From Acholeplasma equirhinis (lineage in GTDB: Bacteria; Bacillota_I; Bacilli_A; Acholeplasmatales; Acholeplasmataceae), in contig NZ_JAFIDC010000001.1 of NCBI RefSeq assembly GCF_017052655.1, positions 806,001 through 870,000 of the forward strand: a DNA stretch of 64,000 nucleotides. The letters run 5' to 3'. The translations under genes were made by a program, and so were the position numbers. Below are positions 61,900 to 64,000 of this stretch, piece by piece; position 1 is the first letter of the stretch, and the number at the start of each line of letters is the position of its first letter. The notes beneath the pieces were generated by a model. That model made no database searches, was not told where the DNA came from, and saw nothing but the letters and a program-made list of their open reading frames with translations.

Positions 61900-62826
61900 T
61901 TAAACCTCATCATTAAATTTAACGCGGTCTAAACCAAATCTATCGACAATTTCACTGATGATTACAATGTCTTTATCGTATAGCTTAACACCTTCATCAT
62001 TTAATGGAATTGATAATTTTGGTTCTAATCTGTCTGTACTGTCGTTAATTGCTATATGCAGTTCATCACCACGCCACAACATTGAAAGTTCACCTTTAAA
62101 TGAAGCTTCTAATTGTTGTAAGCGTTCAATCATCATCGGTGTGATGATATAGAATGCATGATGTTGGTCTGTTGATTGAACAGAGAACTTCTTATTAAAT
62201 TCGATGGATTCAGTTTCAATTTTCTTAAATCCGCTTGGTGCAAAGTTAAATCCTAAAAATGATTTTTCAACAATTCTAATTTGATGTGCAAATCGTTTTG
62301 GGAATTTATAAATGAACCAACGACCTCTAAAATAAGTTTGATAAGTTACATGTGTATTACCTTTTGAATCACGTGTCACATGTCGCTCTTCTAATTTAAA
62401 CTCAGAAACTCTAAACTTAATATTTTTATATGTTCCTGAAATATAATCTTCACCATTCCAACGATCAGGGCTTTTAACAAGTCCTGTTGATAAGATTTCT
62501 TGTAAATTAATTGCTTGATTTGGGAAATACATCACATCTTCGTAACGATTTTTTAATAGCGTAAGAATAACTTGTGATTTAAATTTCTCACGAAATGGTT
62601 TTGATGCTGCTTGTGATGAAACCTGAATAATAAATCCTACAATTAATAAAGCAATTCCAATAAAAAACATGATTGGAAGTGAACCACCTTGTAACTCAGT
62701 TAAAAATGAAATCACAAGTAAAACTGCACCAATTATATAAAAAGGTATCGCTAACTTTGTTGCCTTCTTTTGCTTAGCAATGATAGCTTGACGTTCTTGT
62801 TCAAGTGCTTCGAGTTCTTTGATCAT
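61900..62826 (-). CDS. DUF3137 family membrane protein
   Basis: The 308-residue protein has an N-terminal coiled segment, two membrane helices (about residues 25-43 and 51-70) and a large cytoplasmic domain with GTYKNIKFRVSEFKLEERHVTRDSKGNTHVTY and FRGRWFIYKFPK, the DUF3137 pattern. It is adjacent to lemA, a common pairing, which suggests a shared membrane role. The function is unknown. Confidence 0.83.
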   Translation of the reverse strand: MIKELEALEQERQAIIAKQKKATKLAIPFYIIGAVLLVISFLTELQGGSLPIMFFIGIALLIVGFIIQVSSQAASKPFREKFKSQVILTLLKNRYEDVMYFPNQAINLQEILSTGLVKSPDRWNGEDYISGTYKNIKFRVSEFKLEERHVTRDSKGNTHVTYQTYFRGRWFIYKFPKRFAHQIRIVEKSFLGFNFAPSGFKKIETESIEFNKKFSVQSTDQHHAFYIITPMMIERLQQLEASFKGELSMLWRGDELHIAINDSTDRLEPKLSIPLNDEGVKLYDKDIVIISEIVDRFGLDRVKFNDEV

Positions 62827-62846
62827 GTGTTACCCTTCCTTTTACC

Positions 62847-62881
62847 AAAAAAAGCAGAAACTAAAAATAGATTTCTGCTTT
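62847..62881 (-). terminator. Terminator of lemA
   Basis: AAAGCAGAAA/TTTCTGCTTT with an 11-base loop and a T run on the minus strand lies 19 bases after the lemA stop. It separates lemA from the DUF3137 gene. Confidence 0.88.
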
Positions 62882-62900
62882 CATGCTTAAAATTCTAACT

Positions 62901-63461
62901 TCAGAAATTAAAATCGACGTCTTGTCTCTTAGCTACTTCAGCTTCGAAGAAATCACGTTTAGTGAATTTTTTCCAACCTGCAACTAAGCTTGCTGGGAAT
63001 GTTACTAAGTTTTGATTGTAAACAGAAACATTTGAGTTGTAAACTCTTCTTGCAGCTTGTAAGTTTTCTTCAACTTCCATCGTAGCGTTTTGTAAACTTA
63101 GGAAGTTTTGTGAAGCTTTTAAATCAGGATATTGTTCAACAACAACATTAAGTTGTGACATACCTTGAGTTAAAGCATTTGCGAATTCTTGTTTTTCTGC
63201 AATTGATGCATTTCTAGCAGGTTGACGCATTGAGATAACTTTTGCTAAAGTTTCTTGTTCATGCTTCATATAACCTTTAGTTGCTGAAACCATTTTAGTC
63301 AATAGATCAAAACGTTTAGTCAACGCAACATCAATTGAAGACTCAGCCTCATCAATTTTAACTTGTTGTTGTCTAAAACTGTTAAGCGTTGAAATGTACC
63401 AGCCAAAGAAGATTAAAGCGAGTACTAAAATAATACCTAAAACAATTAATAAAACATCCAT
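62901..63461 (-). CDS. lemA: LemA family protein
   Basis: LemA proteins are single-pass membrane proteins with an external or cytoplasmic helical bundle. The 186-residue protein has an N-terminal helix (LLIVLGIILVLALIFFGWYI) and the conserved RFDLLTKMVSATKGYMKHEQETLAKV, plus VYNSNVSVYNQNLVTFPASLVAG near the C-terminus. A good ribosome binding site AAAGGAG precedes ATG 63461. The function is unknown; it is linked to DUF3137. Confidence 0.92.
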   Translation of the reverse strand: MDVLLIVLGIILVLALIFFGWYISTLNSFRQQQVKIDEAESSIDVALTKRFDLLTKMVSATKGYMKHEQETLAKVISMRQPARNASIAEKQEFANALTQGMSQLNVVVEQYPDLKASQNFLSLQNATMEVEENLQAARRVYNSNVSVYNQNLVTFPASLVAGWKKFTKRDFFEAEVAKRQDVDFNF

Positions 63462-63509
63462 TTTTTATATCTCCTTTATAAAAAAGTTTCTTTTGACTCA
63501 CTTGTTATT

Positions 63510-64000
63510 TTATAACAAATCGCTAAAAATATCAATTAAATCTATTTGTTCCCAAGAAAATATTTCATCCTGTTTTCCAAAATGACCAAAATGAACAGTT
63601 TGCTTGAAAATCGGACGCTTTAATCCAAGTTTATTGATAATGGATTTTGGTGTCAATTTAAAGTTTTTTTGCAGTCTTTCTTGGATGAGAGAATCGCTTA
63701 TTTTAGCAGTTCCAAAGGTGTTTACATAAAGTGCTACAGGTTCTGCAACGCCAATTGCATAAGCAAGTTGAATTTCACATGTTTTTGCGATACCTGATGC
63801 AACAACTTGTTTAGCTAAATAACGTGCCATATAGGATGCTGAACGGTCAACTTTAGATGCATCTTTACCTGAGAATGCACCACCACCATGACGTGAATAT
63901 CCACCATATGTATCAACAATCAATTTACGTCCTGTTAAACCTGAATCACCAACTGGTCCACCAATCACAAATCTACCTGTTGGATTAATGTAATACTTTG
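63510..64000 (-). CDS. metK: S-adenosylmethionine synthetase, 3' part only
   Basis: MetK makes SAM from methionine and ATP. The 5' part of the gene lies beyond the window; coding continues to base 64000 in the same frame (…[15 protein letters not shown]…). The visible 160 or so residues include [44 protein letters not shown] and the C-terminal [12 protein letters not shown], all conserved in the family's C-terminal third. SAM made here would serve queA. Confidence 0.95.
   Translation of the reverse strand, partial: KYYINPTGRFVIGGPVGDSGLTGRKLIVDTYGGYSRHGGGAFSGKDASKVDRSASYMARYLAKQVVASGIAKTCEIQLAYAIGVAEPVALYVNTFGTAKISDSLIQERLQKNFKLTPKSIINKLGLKRPIFKQTVHFGHFGKQDEIFSWEQIDLIDIFSDLL

Noticed and set aside
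1-64000. CRISPR arrays, insertion sequences, prophage or integrase genes
   Set aside because: No regularly spaced direct repeats, transposase, integrase or phage structural genes were seen on either strand.

Overview
The window looks like a stretch of chromosome from a low-GC mollicute of the Acholeplasma type (A. laidlawii or a close relative). Three things suggest this. The gene set and the gene fusions or losses are Firmicute-derived but reduced. Tryptophan is read from TGG and TGA is a normal stop, and a complete release factor 2 gene (prfB) is present, which rules out the Mycoplasma/Spiroplasma code. No peptidoglycan synthesis gene occurs in the 64 kb. The species assignment is inference; no rRNA or tRNA gene lies in the window. 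Almost all genes are on the minus strand; only gcvPA/gcvPB, uppP, a giant coiled-coil gene and one HAD phosphatase are on the plus strand.

Layout. 1-1.6 kb: glycine cleavage P-protein subunits. 1.6-5.3 kb: a small unknown gene and a 1083-residue surface lipoprotein made of nine starch-binding-type (CBM26-like) repeats, with a CcpA-like operator in its promoter. 5.4-15.1 kb: one long apparent operon, parE-parC-nucleoside kinase-Fic-like protein-SDR-DegV-two small genes; the kinase start is frameshifted. 15.1-19.1 kb: a second operon, with a Cys-less EIIB-like protein, HPr, a DUF368 (PopT-like) protein, a broken trmB, an M42 peptidase and an aldo/keto reductase. 19.2-22.6 kb: uppP, then ruvA-ruvB-queA. 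22.7-26.3 kb: a 1190-residue coiled-coil protein. 26.3-30.3 kb: obg, the L21-Prp-L27 operon with a leader RNA, a DUF697 membrane protein and radC. 30.4-35.6 kb: an ABC exporter, an Mrp-like ATPase lacking its Fe-S cysteines, a condensation-type acyltransferase and a membrane protein. 35.7-44.0 kb: thrS with a T-box, dnaI, dnaB, a fused mutM-coaE gene and polA. 44.1-46.8 kb: ffh, ylxM, ftsY. 46.9-51.0 kb: tpx, a second ABC exporter, a probable new small RNA and topA. 51.1-55.4 kb: rnhB, rbgA, a membrane-anchor-less FtsK and an unknown membrane protein. 55.5-64 kb: a HAD phosphatase, recX, a YitT protein, prfB, secA, a Nudix hydrolase, DUF3137 and LemA proteins, and the 3' part of metK.

How the genes fit together. 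Replication, repair and topology (parEC, polA, dnaB/dnaI, ruvAB, recX, radC, topA, mutM, ftsK) and protein export (ffh, ylxM, ftsY, secA) dominate. Sugar-related control may link the CBM lipoprotein (cre-like site) with HPr, which keeps its regulatory Ser-45. The most notable observations are: (1) a promoter-to-terminator small RNA at 48946-49048 with two unpaired UCCCC motifs that could pair with Shine-Dalgarno sequences, including three start regions in this window; (2) a nine-repeat carbohydrate-binding lipoprotein with no catalytic domain; (3) an in-frame MutM-CoaE fusion; (4) an N-terminal frameshift at an A6 run in the nucleoside kinase; (5) trmB broken by a deletion of its catalytic motif; (6) two undecaprenyl-phosphate recycling genes in a probably wall-less organism.

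No gene-free stretch exceeds about 300 bases; the longest (48876-49147) holds the small RNA. No CRISPR, IS element, prophage or tRNA gene was seen.
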